Source: CAZJVD01 sp964549505 (lineage in GTDB: Bacteria; Bdellovibrionota; UBA1018; CAZJVD01). From it: a DNA stretch of 64,000 nt. The stretch is from assembly GCA_964549505.1 (NCBI GenBank), contig CAZJVD010000004.1, positions 1 to 64,000 on the forward strand. Direction: 5' to 3'. The translations under genes were made by a program, and so were the position numbers. The notes under the pieces were generated by a model. It ran no database searches. It saw only the letters and a list, made by a program, of their open reading frames with translations, and was not told the DNA's origin. Positions 43,510-52,941 of this stretch are shown here, piece after piece (the stretch's first letter is position 1; each line of letters opens with the position of its first letter).

Positions 43510-44251
43510 AATCCCGGTTTTCGATCGTCGTTTTTCGGGAGCAAGCTTTGAATGCGAGCCCGGAAGTCTTGTGTATGTCCTAGGTCGTAACGGCGCGGGC
43601 AAGAGCACGATTCTTCGAAGCATCGCCGGTGTTGCTGGAGCTGCCGAGTCCTCAGGGCGTCCTGTGGGTGTCTATCTGGGCCCAGAACCGACGTGGGTTT
43701 TTCCTTTGAGTGTGGGTGAAGCGGTGGAGCTCGGAACCTATCATTCGCGTCGTTCAGATCCGGAAAAGGCCGTCGTCGAGGCCGTTCGGGTTTTTGGTCT
43801 CGCACCCTTGCTTCATCGTTCTATGGACCAGCTGAGCGGTGGAGAGATCCAGCGAGTCGCGCTCGCGCGTTCGTTTGTTCAGGGGCCCGAAGTACTCTTA
43901 CTCGACGAGGTTCTGAGTCGCCTTGATCTCGATTACCAGTATCTCGTGCTCGATGCATTGAGGGGTTTGCGTCAGGAAGGTTGTATCTGTTTCTGTGTCA
44001 CCCACGATATTGCGCTCGCATTTGCGACATCCGAACGCTATCTGATCGTGGATCAGGGGCGCGTCCTCGATCATCAACCCGTCACACGTGATCGGGCGAT
44101 CGTATTACTCGAGCGAGTTTATTTAGAAGAATATCGTCGCACCAAAAACGTGGGAGTTAGCGTTTCCGATGCCCGCGATCGAGCGTTGCATCCGTTGAAA
44201 GGCATAATCGAGCGATATGCGTTGGGCCATCCAACCCAGCCCAAGTCCTAG
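43499..44251 (+). CDS. btuD: BtuD-like ABC transporter ATPase
   Basis: A 250-residue ATPase. Walker A is GRNGAGKST, the signature LSGGEIQRVALARSF, Walker B VLLLDEVLSRLD and the H-loop VTHD. The ATG at 43499 has GGAG 7 bases upstream and overlaps the permease by 11 bp. The last 43 codons are antisense to the 3' end of the barrel-protein gene on the other strand, an unusual 129-bp convergent overlap. Confidence 0.87.
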   Translation: MEFEIPVFDRRFSGASFECEPGSLVYVLGRNGAGKSTILRSIAGVAGAAESSGRPVGVYLGPEPTWVFPLSVGEAVELGTYHSRRSDPEKAVVEAVRVFGLAPLLHRSMDQLSGGEIQRVALARSFVQGPEVLLLDEVLSRLDLDYQYLVLDALRGLRQEGCICFCVTHDIALAFATSERYLIVDQGRVLDHQPVTRDRAIVLLERVYLEEYRRTKNVGVSVSDARDRALHPLKGIIERYALGHPTQPKS

Positions 44252-45013
44252 TCCTTGTCCGCGTACCGATGCGTACGGAACATTGGTGTTACGGAAATAG
44301 CCGATGCGTCCAAAGAAATCCTTGAAGATCGTGAGCTCGCCACCGAGTGAGAATCCGAAACGGTTTCCCTTGTCATGCGGTGACGGAAAAAAATGGGGGT
44401 CGATGTAGCCGACGACCATTCCCATCACGAGCAACTTCGTTCCCAAAATGACTTCGCGATTGAGGTGATATTTTTCGGCGCCATCTTTGTCGCCAATGAG
44501 ATTGTCGCCGACGAGAGAAAGTTGAAGCCAATCGGACGGCAAAACGGTCAGCGCGACGGTTCCTTCCTTCGCGTCAGGCTTGCCACGATCCATGATGAGT
44601 TTACCGCCGACACCGATACTCACACGGTTGGCGACGGCTTTCGAAGCGCCGAGGTGAACCCAGGCATCGCGCGGGCGAACTGTATAACCAACACCTGCTT
44701 GAAAGAGAGGTGATCGTCCGTCGACCACCGAAACGTTAAGTAAGCGCCCCTCGTTCGTTGGGTCCTGAACCGACGAGTACGAGCCCGAGACACTGTACGC
44801 TTCCAGAAACGAAGCGTAGGACGGATTGAGATAAATCGAATCATTGGTCAAGGGGCCGGCCACTCCAGCGCCGCCAAGACCGGTGGTGCGTGGGGACTGA
44901 AAATCAGCCGCCCAGCTAGCATTCAGCGAGCCGAAAAAAACCAAACTGAACCACAGGGTCGACAAAGAAGTTCTCAACGAAACGGTATGAAACATGCGGT
45001 ACCAGCGTATCAT
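44123..45013 (-). CDS. Probable outer-membrane beta-barrel protein (PorV/UPF0164-like)
   Basis: A 296-residue protein with a signal peptide (to about ASWA at residue 35). The mature start TTGLGGAGVAGPLTNDS, then LNPSYAS, is the pattern seen in barrel proteins of the PorV/FadL-like group. Alternating hydrophobic strands continue to a C-terminal IFF, the expected terminal aromatic for barrel assembly. Its 3' end overlaps the ATPase gene by 129 bp on the opposite strand. An internal ATG at 44995 could also be the start. Confidence 0.65.
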   Translation of the reverse strand: MIRWYRMFHTVSLRTSLSTLWFSLVFFGSLNASWAADFQSPRTTGLGGAGVAGPLTNDSIYLNPSYASFLEAYSVSGSYSSVQDPTNEGRLLNVSVVDGRSPLFQAGVGYTVRPRDAWVHLGASKAVANRVSIGVGGKLIMDRGKPDAKEGTVALTVLPSDWLQLSLVGDNLIGDKDGAEKYHLNREVILGTKLLVMGMVVGYIDPHFFPSPHDKGNRFGFSLGGELTIFKDFFGRIGYFRNTNVPYASVRGQGLGLGLGWMAQRISLDYAFQRMQRSIAGIGNANSHVFGATIFF

Positions 45014-45131
45014 CTTTTCTTAGCTCTCGGGCTCAGTTCTCGGGCGAGACGCGGGTTGACGCGCTGGGCGGATTTTGCGGCCTGCGTCCGGGCGTTGCTT
45101 GCCCAAGCCTTTTATGAGACCTCTTCTCGCA

Positions 45132-46001
45132 ATGAAGGTGCGTAAGGCGGTTATTCCCGCAGCAGGTTTGGGAACTCGGTTCCTGCCCGTGACGAAGACA
45201 GTCCCGAAAGAAATGGTGCCCATTGTCGACGTTCCAACGATCCAGTACATCGTTGACGAAGCCGTTGCCTCCGGAATTGAGCAAATCGTTCTTGTTACGG
45301 CGCGCGGCAAGGGTGCGATCGAAGATTACTTTGATTACCATTATGAATTAGACGACACGCTTGAGAAACGTGGCAAGCGGGACCTGAGAGAGCTTTCCCG
45401 GCGTGCAGCCGAGACGTGCACGGTGATCTCGGTACGACAGAAAGAACCACTCGGCCTCGGTCACGCCGTTTTAACCGCTCGCGAAGTCATCGGTAACGAA
45501 CCGTTCGCTGTCCTGCTCGGCGACGAGGTCATGGTTTCCGATCCTCCTTGTCTCAAACAGTTGATCGATTGTTTCGAACGCGAAAAAGGTTCTGTGATTG
45601 GTGTGATGGAAGTGCCACCGACCGAAGTATCAAAATACGGGATCGTGGGCGGCGATTCGATTTCAAAAAACTTGATGAGGATCCGCACGGTGGTTGAAAA
45701 ACCAGAGCCTGCACGAGCTCCGAGTCGGTACGCGATTCCCGGTCGCTATGTTTTTGAACCGGAGATTTTTGAATGTCTTGCTAGCGTCAAACCCGGGCGC
45801 GGAGGCGAGATTCAGCTTACGGATGGAATTGAGGCTTTAGCTCGACTTCGGTCGGTCTTTGCGTTTCAATTCTCGGCAGAGCGTTTTGATGTGGGCGATC
45901 GACTTGGTTATATTCACGCCACGCTCGCCATGGCACTCAAGAGGCCGGAACTTCGATCGGGGGTTTTAGAACTTGTTCGCCAACTCGCGCGTCAGAGCTA
46001 A
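45132..46001 (+). CDS. galU: UTP-glucose-1-phosphate uridylyltransferase
   Basis: A 289-residue nucleotidyltransferase. VRKAVIPAAGLGTRFLPVTK and PKEMVPIVDVPTIQYIVDEA are GalU signatures, with KEPLGLGHAV, EKP and GGEIQLTDGI further on. It makes UDP-glucose for envelope polysaccharides. The ATG at 45132 gives the standard N-terminus; in-frame ATGs upstream would add 6 to 19 residues not found in the family. Confidence 0.95.
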   Translation: MKVRKAVIPAAGLGTRFLPVTKTVPKEMVPIVDVPTIQYIVDEAVASGIEQIVLVTARGKGAIEDYFDYHYELDDTLEKRGKRDLRELSRRAAETCTVISVRQKEPLGLGHAVLTAREVIGNEPFAVLLGDEVMVSDPPCLKQLIDCFEREKGSVIGVMEVPPTEVSKYGIVGGDSISKNLMRIRTVVEKPEPARAPSRYAIPGRYVFEPEIFECLASVKPGRGGEIQLTDGIEALARLRSVFAFQFSAERFDVGDRLGYIHATLAMALKRPELRSGVLELVRQLARQS

Positions 46002-46776
46002 TTTTTTACTCGCGTTAGTCCTGTTCGTAGGGCCGCATGCAGAAGCTATCTTGCTCTCGCACGCGATCCCGCTCAAGCTCTCGGGCAATCGCGCCAAGCT
46101 CACACCGATGATGCTTGTGTATGAAATCCGCGAGTCAGCGGATGAGTCGAGCGGTGTTCTACTCCGAGATCGTCTTTGGTGGGAGCCGTCGACGGCCAAG
46201 CTTATGTGGCGGACCGAAACGCCGGACGGAGCGGTTGTTCGCACGGGTTCCAGGCAGTTGCATGTACGAACCGCGACGAATGGAATGCAAGGGATCGTCG
46301 ATTGTCTTTGGTTTTGTTCGGAGACCGACGCTGTTCGTTGGGTTCTTCGACGGGCGGGGATCGACCTGCCCACCGAGAACGATCTGAAACCGCTTCCGGC
46401 TTTGGATCGCGGTCGTGCCGACGTCACGGTCGTCAAGCGATGGGACGGCGGTTTTGCGTGGGTCGTGAAAAAGCAAACAGGAGAGCCAGATCTCTCAGAC
46501 CCCAGTGAGCTTTGGCTCGAGAAGAGTAGCAGTATGCCGGTGCGCGTTCTTTTTTCACGCCTCGAGTTTCGATTTGCGAGGATTCAGACGCGCCAAGGTG
46601 CGATGGTGCCGGGAGTGATACAGGTTCTCCAAGGCGACAAAGCTATCTTTTCAGCGACGCTTACGGATGTCCAAGCGGCTAAAAGAGTTCCGTGGACCAG
46701 CGTCGGATCGGAAACGATCTCTGTTCCTTCCAATGTGAGTGCGGTCCTTCAGAGTTACGAAACCTATCTGCGATGA
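45973..46776 (+). CDS. Secreted protein of unknown function between galU and priA
   Basis: A 267-residue protein with a signal peptide (NFLLALVLFVGPHAEA, cleavage about residue 25). The mature part is beta-rich with two nearby cysteines (DCLWFC) that could pair. It overlaps galU by 29 bp (TTG start) and priA by 4 bp, so it is co-translated with both. No domain recognised; perhaps a small outer-membrane or periplasmic protein. Confidence 0.6.
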   Translation: MFANSRVRANFLLALVLFVGPHAEAILLSHAIPLKLSGNRAKLTPMMLVYEIRESADESSGVLLRDRLWWEPSTAKLMWRTETPDGAVVRTGSRQLHVRTATNGMQGIVDCLWFCSETDAVRWVLRRAGIDLPTENDLKPLPALDRGRADVTVVKRWDGGFAWVVKKQTGEPDLSDPSELWLEKSSSMPVRVLFSRLEFRFARIQTRQGAMVPGVIQVLQGDKAIFSATLTDVQAAKRVPWTSVGSETISVPSNVSAVLQSYETYLR

Positions 46777-48770
46777 AGACGTCATGGATTGTTGATGTTG
46801 CTGTTCCACGTCCCGTGGACCAGCTGTTTTCCTATCGCGTGGAGGATACGCAAACCGAGACGGTCAAAGTCGGAATGGGTGTTCGTGTTCCGTTCGGGCG
46901 CGGTTGGACACACGCGTATGTCGTCGGTCCGCCACGGGAACGAGGAGCCGCGGATCCGGAACTTTCGGTATTGAAGTCCCTCGGTGAGCTGGATCGTACG
47001 GGGGCGGTGGTTCCCGAAGACATTTTGGACCTCTGTCGCTGGGTTCAGTCATACTACCAGACACCGATTGGCGAAGTCTTAGGTGTTGCCGTACCCGGAC
47101 TTGTCTTTGAGTTCGAAGACAAGAAAAGAAAAGCACGTGCGAAAACAGCCATCGCTGAAACAGCGGAGCCGTCCGAGCTCGAGGTGTTGAACACCGAGCA
47201 GAAAGCAGCAGTCGAAGCGCTGACCGAGAAACCCATGCTCTTGGACGGCATCACAGGTAGCGGTAAGACACGGGTTTATATCGAATGGGCCCGACAGGCG
47301 CTCGCAAAGGGACAGTCGGTTCTTGTGATCGTTCCGGAGATTGCGCTCACTCCGCAACTGGAGCAGCGTTTTCAAGCAGGACTGGGTTGCGACGTCGAGG
47401 TATGGCACTCGGCTCTATCGGATGGCGTTCGTCGATGCCTGTGGAGACGAGCTGTAAACGGCGAAGCGCGTGTCGTTTTAGGTGCGCGTTCAGCTGTATT
47501 TGCGCCACTTCGTCATCTAGGTCTTATCGTTGTCGACGAAGAGCATGACCCATCGTTCAAGCAAGAGGATCGTGTGCATTACCATGCCCGTGACGTTGCG
47601 CTCGTACGAGCTAAACGTGCGAAGATCCCCATTGTTCTGGGTTCGGCAACGCCCAGTATTGAGACGTGGACGCGCGCGCGTGAGCAGAAAATCGCTTGGA
47701 GTCGCTTGTCAAAGCGGGCGCGCGGATCGGAACCGGCATGGGATATTTTTGATCTGCGTGGACTGGCTCGAGGGAGCATCGGCGGTCCCGATCGTGGTTG
47801 GTACCACCCGGACGCCGTCACTTCGGTTCGCGAAGCCCTTGACCGTGGTGAACAGGTGATGGTTTTTCTCAATCGGAGAGGCTTTGCTCCGGCGGTCGTT
47901 TGTACCGCGTGCGGAGCGAGTCCCAGTTGTCCCGACTGTTCGGTGGCACTCACGGCACACGCCGGCATTCGGCGATTGAAGTGTCATTATTGCGGTCACA
48001 GCGAGTTCTGGAACGAGATCTGCGGCGAGTGTAAAGAAGGCCTTCGTTCTCCGATCGGACTCGGAACGGAGTCGCTCACGGAAACGCTGGCGTCGTTCTT
48101 CCCCGGTGTCGTGATCGACCGTCTCGATCGCGATCAAGTCACGAGCGCGAGTCGACTCAAGGACATCTTGGATCGCTTTCGCTCGGGGGCGACACAGATG
48201 TTAGTGGGTACACAGATGCTTGCTAAAGGGCATGATTTTCCAAACGTCACACGCGTTTGGGTGCCGCTTGCTGATCAGCTCTTTGTTTTTCCGGACTACC
48301 GCGCCCATGAGCGCGCACTGCAGATTCTGACACAGGTTGGAGGTCGAGCCGGACGCGCGGAACGTCCGGGGCGGGTGTTGATTCAGACCTTTGAACCTGC
48401 TCACCCGGTACTTCAAGTTGTTCAAGGACGAATGACCCGCGATGAGTTCTATACGGGCGAATCCGAGGCCCGTCGGGCGCTCGGTTATCCACCGTTTGTC
48501 CGCATGGCCCGTGTCCGTGTTCAGTCGCGCGACAGCGCCCAGGCCGAACGTTTTGCGATGGCGTTTAGTCGAATCCCGGCGGGAGCCACGCGGGTCTTGG
48601 GTCCGGTGCCAGCGTGGGTGGGCCGTGTCGCTGGACAGTTTCGGTTCGATCTTCTCTTCTTTTCAGATCGCATTGAAACGCTCCACCAAACGTTACAGTG
48701 GGTCAGAAGGCACGAACGTCCTGCCATGGTCAGTGTTCTTGTTGATCTGGATCCGAGCGGTGTAGGATAG
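46773..48770 (+). CDS. priA: Primosomal protein N' (PriA helicase)
   Basis: A 665-residue helicase. The 3'-DNA-binding domain opens with VDVAVPRPVDQLFSYRV. Walker A is GITGSGKTRVY and the DEAH-type box is VVDEEHDPSFKQED. Eight zinc cysteines are in CTACGASPSCPDCS and CHYCGHSEFWNEICGEC. GTQMLAKGHDFPNVT and QVGGRAGR are helicase motifs. It restarts stalled forks by loading the primosome. ATG overlaps the preceding stop by 4 bp. Confidence 0.96.
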   Translation: MKTSWIVDVAVPRPVDQLFSYRVEDTQTETVKVGMGVRVPFGRGWTHAYVVGPPRERGAADPELSVLKSLGELDRTGAVVPEDILDLCRWVQSYYQTPIGEVLGVAVPGLVFEFEDKKRKARAKTAIAETAEPSELEVLNTEQKAAVEALTEKPMLLDGITGSGKTRVYIEWARQALAKGQSVLVIVPEIALTPQLEQRFQAGLGCDVEVWHSALSDGVRRCLWRRAVNGEARVVLGARSAVFAPLRHLGLIVVDEEHDPSFKQEDRVHYHARDVALVRAKRAKIPIVLGSATPSIETWTRAREQKIAWSRLSKRARGSEPAWDIFDLRGLARGSIGGPDRGWYHPDAVTSVREALDRGEQVMVFLNRRGFAPAVVCTACGASPSCPDCSVALTAHAGIRRLKCHYCGHSEFWNEICGECKEGLRSPIGLGTESLTETLASFFPGVVIDRLDRDQVTSASRLKDILDRFRSGATQMLVGTQMLAKGHDFPNVTRVWVPLADQLFVFPDYRAHERALQILTQVGGRAGRAERPGRVLIQTFEPAHPVLQVVQGRMTRDEFYTGESEARRALGYPPFVRMARVRVQSRDSAQAERFAMAFSRIPAGATRVLGPVPAWVGRVAGQFRFDLLFFSDRIETLHQTLQWVRRHERPAMVSVLVDLDPSGVG

Positions 48771-48774
48771 ATCT

Positions 48775-49530
48775 GTGGGCGATACCGACGAAAAAACGCC
48801 GCCTCCGGGCGCAGGTGGTGGAGAGACATCGAGTTTTGACCATCTCCGCAGTCAGATCAAGCAGTCGATCTCCGACCTTCAGGCACGTCAGAAGACGGAG
48901 CAGTTTCAGCGACGCATCGAGATCGCGCGGGCAGGTATTGCCTCGTACGAAAGTAAAAGATTCAGTGAAGCTATTCAGCTCTTCAATCAGTACTTAAAGA
49001 TTCTTGGTGATTGGAAAGGCGTGAAAGCAGAGGACCTCTCACCCCGTCACTTTGAAGCCAAGGAAGAGCAAAACGAAAAACTTTTGATCACGGGGATCTT
49101 CTGGGATCTTGCAAAACTCTACGATCGGACGAAAAATCCAAAGAACGTTCCTCGGCTCAAGCAATACCTCGGAAAATACGTCGATTTTTCGAAAGGGGCC
49201 GACTACCAGGCGCTTTGTAGCGAGACGATTCGCAAGTATGTCGTTGCGAACAAACCTCTGCACAAAGCGGAGTTCAACGCCGCTTTGGCATCGCTGATGG
49301 ATCAGAAATGTTTTGTCATCACGGCGTTGGCCGATGGACTCACGTCGGACGAAGTCCTTCCGTTTTACCGGTTTCGAGACGAGGTCTTAAGTCGCTCACG
49401 CATGGGTCGTGGGGTGATTGGAGTCTACTACCGTGTCGGACCACTTTTCGCGCGGGTGTTAAACCGATCGCCGTCTTCCGTGAAAACCGCAGCTCGAAAG
49501 CTCGTACGTTTTTTCGCGAAAATTATTTAA
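48775..49530 (+). CDS. CFI-box-CTERM-type protein with helical repeat region
   Basis: A 251-residue protein. Residues 1-20 are disordered, 25-110 are helical and TPR-like (ARAGIASYESKRFSEAIQLF), and the C-terminal 65 residues match the CFI-box pattern: CFVITALADG, then VLPFYRFRDEVLSRSRMGRG and IGVYYRVGPLFARVL (family form CFIATAAYG ... LRxFRDxxL ... YYxxSP). The function of the box is unknown in general. The GTG start is 5 bp after priA. Convergent with lepB, with an 8-bp stop overlap. Confidence 0.72.
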   Translation: MGDTDEKTPPPGAGGGETSSFDHLRSQIKQSISDLQARQKTEQFQRRIEIARAGIASYESKRFSEAIQLFNQYLKILGDWKGVKAEDLSPRHFEAKEEQNEKLLITGIFWDLAKLYDRTKNPKNVPRLKQYLGKYVDFSKGADYQALCSETIRKYVVANKPLHKAEFNAALASLMDQKCFVITALADGLTSDEVLPFYRFRDEVLSRSRMGRGVIGVYYRVGPLFARVLNRSPSSVKTAARKLVRFFAKII

Positions 49531-50275
49531 GAATCGTTCCGATTCGAGACGGCTTGAATGCCGACTGTGACCAATCAGAAAAGTCGAGCCAGAGAGAAAG
49601 CCAGATCACCATCGCGCGACCTTTGATGTTTTTTTCGGGTACAAAGCCCCAAAAGCGGCTGTCGTTCGAGTGATCGCGATTGTCACCCATCACGAAGTAC
49701 ATCCCAGGGGGTACTTTCCATGGGCCGCGGCTCAGACTGAGGTAGTTGTTCGAGTCGAGCATCATAAGATGCTCCCTGCGGTCGCTCCCTAAGGCGATGT
49801 TCTCGTCGTAGATCTCAAGGCTCTCTAAACCGTACTTCTCGCTGTCGATTTTTTCGAAAATGGCACGTGCGCGATCCAGGCCGATCGGTTCGCGCGTGAC
49901 CCTTTCGTCGTTGATCCAGAGCTGTTTGTTTTTCCAATCGACGGAGTCGCCAGGTAAGCCGACCACGCGCTTGATGTAGTAGAGGCTTTCGTCTTTAGGA
50001 TACTTGAAAACGATGATGTCTCCGCGACTGGGACCGTTTCGGCGAAAGATGTAAACGGGATCATCCACGAGCCACTCGACGATCGGAACCTTGAGTCCAT
50101 ACGCAAACTTGTTGACGAAGATATGATCGCCGACAAGAAGCGTGGGGATCATTGAACCAGACGGAATTTTATAAGCCTCGATCACACTCGATCGAATAAT
50201 GAGGACAAGAAACAACGCGATGGCCAGCGACAGGACGTTCTCGAGGATCTTCTTCTTCATGATTGGCTGTTCCAT
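49523..50275 (-). CDS. lepB: Type I signal peptidase
   Basis: A 250-residue membrane protease. One N-terminal membrane anchor (about 12-30) precedes the catalytic serine motif IPSGSMIPTL. The lysine is in YYIKRVVGLPGD, and GDNRDHSNDSRFWG is the box E signature. It removes signal peptides of exported proteins. An ATG five codons inside is also possible. The gene is antisense to its neighbours, isolated between priA and lptF/G runs. Confidence 0.96.
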   Translation of the reverse strand: MEQPIMKKKILENVLSLAIALFLVLIIRSSVIEAYKIPSGSMIPTLLVGDHIFVNKFAYGLKVPIVEWLVDDPVYIFRRNGPSRGDIIVFKYPKDESLYYIKRVVGLPGDSVDWKNKQLWINDERVTREPIGLDRARAIFEKIDSEKYGLESLEIYDENIALGSDRREHLMMLDSNNYLSLSRGPWKVPPGMYFVMGDNRDHSNDSRFWGFVPEKNIKGRAMVIWLSLWLDFSDWSQSAFKPSRIGTILK

Positions 50276-50296
50276 GATACCCCAAAAGCGGTTAGG

Positions 50297-51385
50297 ATGG
50301 AACCTTGGATGCGGATCCTAGCGCGGTATCTTTCTGAAGCTTTCATCAAGAACTTCATCTTCTCCGCGCTCGGGTTGACGGCACTCTATCTTTTCCAAGA
50401 TTTGCTGGGCGAACTCCTGGCGTCGAAGTACCCCGCCTCACAGGTCGTATTCTATCGCTTCATGGAACTGCCCCAGATCTTTGTACGGATGGCACCGCCC
50501 TCCGTTCTCATGGCGACTGTACTGACGCTTTCAGGCCTCACGCGGACGAACGAACTCACGGCCATGTTTTCGATCGGTGTGGGTCTCAAACAGGTCATGT
50601 CCGTGATTCTGTCAGTCGTGTTCATGATCTGTTGTTTCATGGTTTTTTTACAGGATCGCATCTTGCCGCCGGTTTTTCGGAAGCAGACCGTTTTCTACCA
50701 TCGAGACATGATGGGCCGCTCGGACTTTTATATCGACATCAAGCAGGACAAGATCTGGTACCGCTCGGCCAATCTCATCTACAATTTGCGGCGTTTCGAT
50801 CCCAAGTCACAGAAGATTCTTGGAATGAGCGTATACACTTTTGATGACGATTTTCGCTTGGTGCAGCTGCTCGACGCAAAAGAAGCTGTTTTTAACGGTA
50901 AGAACTGGGAGTTGATGAACGGAACGGTGACGATCTTTTCCGGTGAAGACTGGTTTCCCGTGAGTAAGGGATTTGAACGTAAGACGCTGATGATCGAGGA
51001 GCGGCCGTCGGATTTTCAGGAGATCGAAAAAGAAGTCGAAGGTCTGCGGATCAAAGAGCTTTATCAATACATTCAGAAGACAAAAGAGACGGGCGTCGAC
51101 ACACGTCATTTCGAAGTCAAGTTTCACTACCGAATCAGCCTCAGTTTTATTCCATTGATCATGTGCATGCTTGCCGTCCCGTTTTCCGTGCGACGATCAC
51201 GCGAAGGGGGCGTCGTCAAAGACCTCGGGATCTGCTTAGCGATCACGTTTTTTTATTGGATTTTCTACTCTGTCGGGTTGAGTTTAGGGGAGAACGGCAT
51301 GCTGCCGCCGCTGGTTGCTGGATGGGCCCCGAGTGTTGTATTCGGTTTCCTGGCGGTACTGCTTCTGACGAGAAAAAATGGCTAA
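50297..51385 (+). CDS. lptG: LptF/LptG-family LPS export permease
   Basis: A 362-residue YjgP/YjgQ protein. It has three N-terminal helices (about 18-35, 60-80, 98-120), a periplasmic beta-jellyroll region (about 130-270) and three C-terminal helices. FSIGVGLKQVM and VPFSVRRSREGG are typical of the family. It forms the inner-membrane part of the LPS extractor with LptB and LptC, none of which is in the window. Whether it is F or G is not certain. The end overlaps def by 8 bp. Confidence 0.85.
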   Translation: MEPWMRILARYLSEAFIKNFIFSALGLTALYLFQDLLGELLASKYPASQVVFYRFMELPQIFVRMAPPSVLMATVLTLSGLTRTNELTAMFSIGVGLKQVMSVILSVVFMICCFMVFLQDRILPPVFRKQTVFYHRDMMGRSDFYIDIKQDKIWYRSANLIYNLRRFDPKSQKILGMSVYTFDDDFRLVQLLDAKEAVFNGKNWELMNGTVTIFSGEDWFPVSKGFERKTLMIEERPSDFQEIEKEVEGLRIKELYQYIQKTKETGVDTRHFEVKFHYRISLSFIPLIMCMLAVPFSVRRSREGGVVKDLGICLAITFFYWIFYSVGLSLGENGMLPPLVAGWAPSVVFGFLAVLLLTRKNG

Positions 51386-51956
51386 GCTGAAGATTTACTC
51401 ATTCCCTGACGACGTTCTCGCAAAGAAGGCGAAACCCATTGATCGGGTCGATAGAGAGCTCCGCAAACTGGCCGATGACATGCTCGAAACGATGTACAGC
51501 GCACCCGGTGTCGGGCTTGCTGCCAATCAAGTGGGTATCCTTAAGCAGATCGTGGTCATGGACACGGACTACGAGACCGAAGACCATGAACTCGAAGACG
51601 CCCAAGACGATAAGACGATGCCCGCAGGTGGCGAAGTCGTTTCCGGTGTGATCAAAAACCCGAAACCGATCATCTTGATCAATCCAAAGATTATCTATCG
51701 CGAAGGCGAGATCCTTTTCAAAGAAGGCTGTCTGTCGGTGCCGGGTTACAGCTGCGAAGTGAAGCGTTCCGAGAAAATCAAAGTCGAGTATCAAGACGCC
51801 GATGGCCTGACAAAAACACTGGCGCTGGACGGCTTGCCGGCTGTTTGTGTTCAGCACGAACTCGATCACCTCGATGGGAAACTCTTTATCGAGCGGCTCA
51901 GTCCAATCAAAAAAGAGATGGCGATCAAAAAAGTCCTTCGTGAACGAGAGGACTGA
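51378..51956 (+). CDS. def: Peptide deformylase
   Basis: A 192-residue metal hydrolase. Motif 1 GVGLAANQ (44-51), motif 2 EGCLSVPG with C118, and motif 3 QHELDHLDG with H160 and H164 are intact. A 25-residue acidic insertion follows motif 1 (about 66-92, EDHELEDAQDD), which is longer than in E. coli. It removes the formyl group from nascent proteins and is paired with fmt 12 bp downstream. Confidence 0.97.
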   Translation: MAKLKIYSFPDDVLAKKAKPIDRVDRELRKLADDMLETMYSAPGVGLAANQVGILKQIVVMDTDYETEDHELEDAQDDKTMPAGGEVVSGVIKNPKPIILINPKIIYREGEILFKEGCLSVPGYSCEVKRSEKIKVEYQDADGLTKTLALDGLPAVCVQHELDHLDGKLFIERLSPIKKEMAIKKVLRERED

Positions 51957-51968
51957 GGGCACGCCCTG

Positions 51969-52937
51969 ATGCGTATCGTGTTCATGGGCACACCTGGATT
52001 TGCGGTTCCATCGCTTGAGGCGCTCATTCGATTGCACGAAAAAAATACAAAACTGGAGATCGTGGCCGTTTACACGCAGCCCGATCGTCCAGCAGGACGT
52101 GGTCAGAAGCTGACTGCCTCGCCTGTTAAGCAGGCCGCGGTTTCCAGTGGGCTCAAGATCGTTCAGCCCGAGACTCTGAAGACTCCGAGCGAGCTTCGGC
52201 GTTTCAAAGATTTCAATCCCGATCTGGCAGTCGTTGTAGCTTACGGACATATCCTGACTCGTGAGTTTTTAGACGCTCCGACGTCGGGCGTGTGGAACGT
52301 TCACGCGTCGTTACTTCCGAGGTGGAGAGGGGCTTCGCCCATTCAGGCGGCGATTCTTCACGGTGATTCGGAGAGCGGTGTGACGTTGATGGAGATGGCC
52401 GAGGGTCTGGATTCGGGTGGAGTGCTGCTCACAAAGACAGTCCAGCTGACCGCGACGACGGCGACGCCCGAACTCCACGACACGCTCGCGCGGCTCGGAG
52501 CCCAGTGTGTCGAGGAAGGTGTCACACGCCTGCTCCACAATGGACCATGGAAAGCGGTCGTGCAGGACGAAGCACGCGTTACCGTAGCGAAGAAGATTCG
52601 GAAAGAAGACGGGGTATTGGCACCGACCGACCGCGCCGAAGCCGTCGAACGAAAGGTTCGCGCTTTTCAGCCGTGGCCGGGAACGGTCGCACCGATCGCT
52701 GGCGGCACACTCAAGATTTTACAAACGTCCATCGCCCGCGGCGTACTCGAAACTACTCCCGACGCCGTGAACCTACAGCCAGGCGTCGTCGCGATGATCT
52801 CGGGGCGCGTGTATCTGGGTTTCTCTGATCGACCTCTCGAGCTTCTCACGGTACAACCTGAAGGAAAGACGGCTATGGCGGCGACCGATTGGTTTCGCGG
52901 AAAATCAAGAGACGGCCAGCCGCTCACATGGGGTTAA
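51969..52937 (+). CDS. fmt: Methionyl-tRNA formyltransferase
   Basis: A 322-residue enzyme. The N-terminal RIVFMGTPGFAVPSL, the active-site HASLLPRWRGASPIQ and the C-terminal domain with FQPWPGT are diagnostic. It formylates initiator Met-tRNA with 10-formyl-THF. def-fmt is a classic pair. It is followed by rpe after 4 bp. Confidence 0.97.
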   Translation: MRIVFMGTPGFAVPSLEALIRLHEKNTKLEIVAVYTQPDRPAGRGQKLTASPVKQAAVSSGLKIVQPETLKTPSELRRFKDFNPDLAVVVAYGHILTREFLDAPTSGVWNVHASLLPRWRGASPIQAAILHGDSESGVTLMEMAEGLDSGGVLLTKTVQLTATTATPELHDTLARLGAQCVEEGVTRLLHNGPWKAVVQDEARVTVAKKIRKEDGVLAPTDRAEAVERKVRAFQPWPGTVAPIAGGTLKILQTSIARGVLETTPDAVNLQPGVVAMISGRVYLGFSDRPLELLTVQPEGKTAMAATDWFRGKSRDGQPLTWG

Positions 52938-52941
52938 CTGA

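Noticed and set aside
51399..52250. Minus-strand ORF of 283 codons over def and fmt
   Set aside because: Antisense to two fully conserved enzymes and without recognisable domain.
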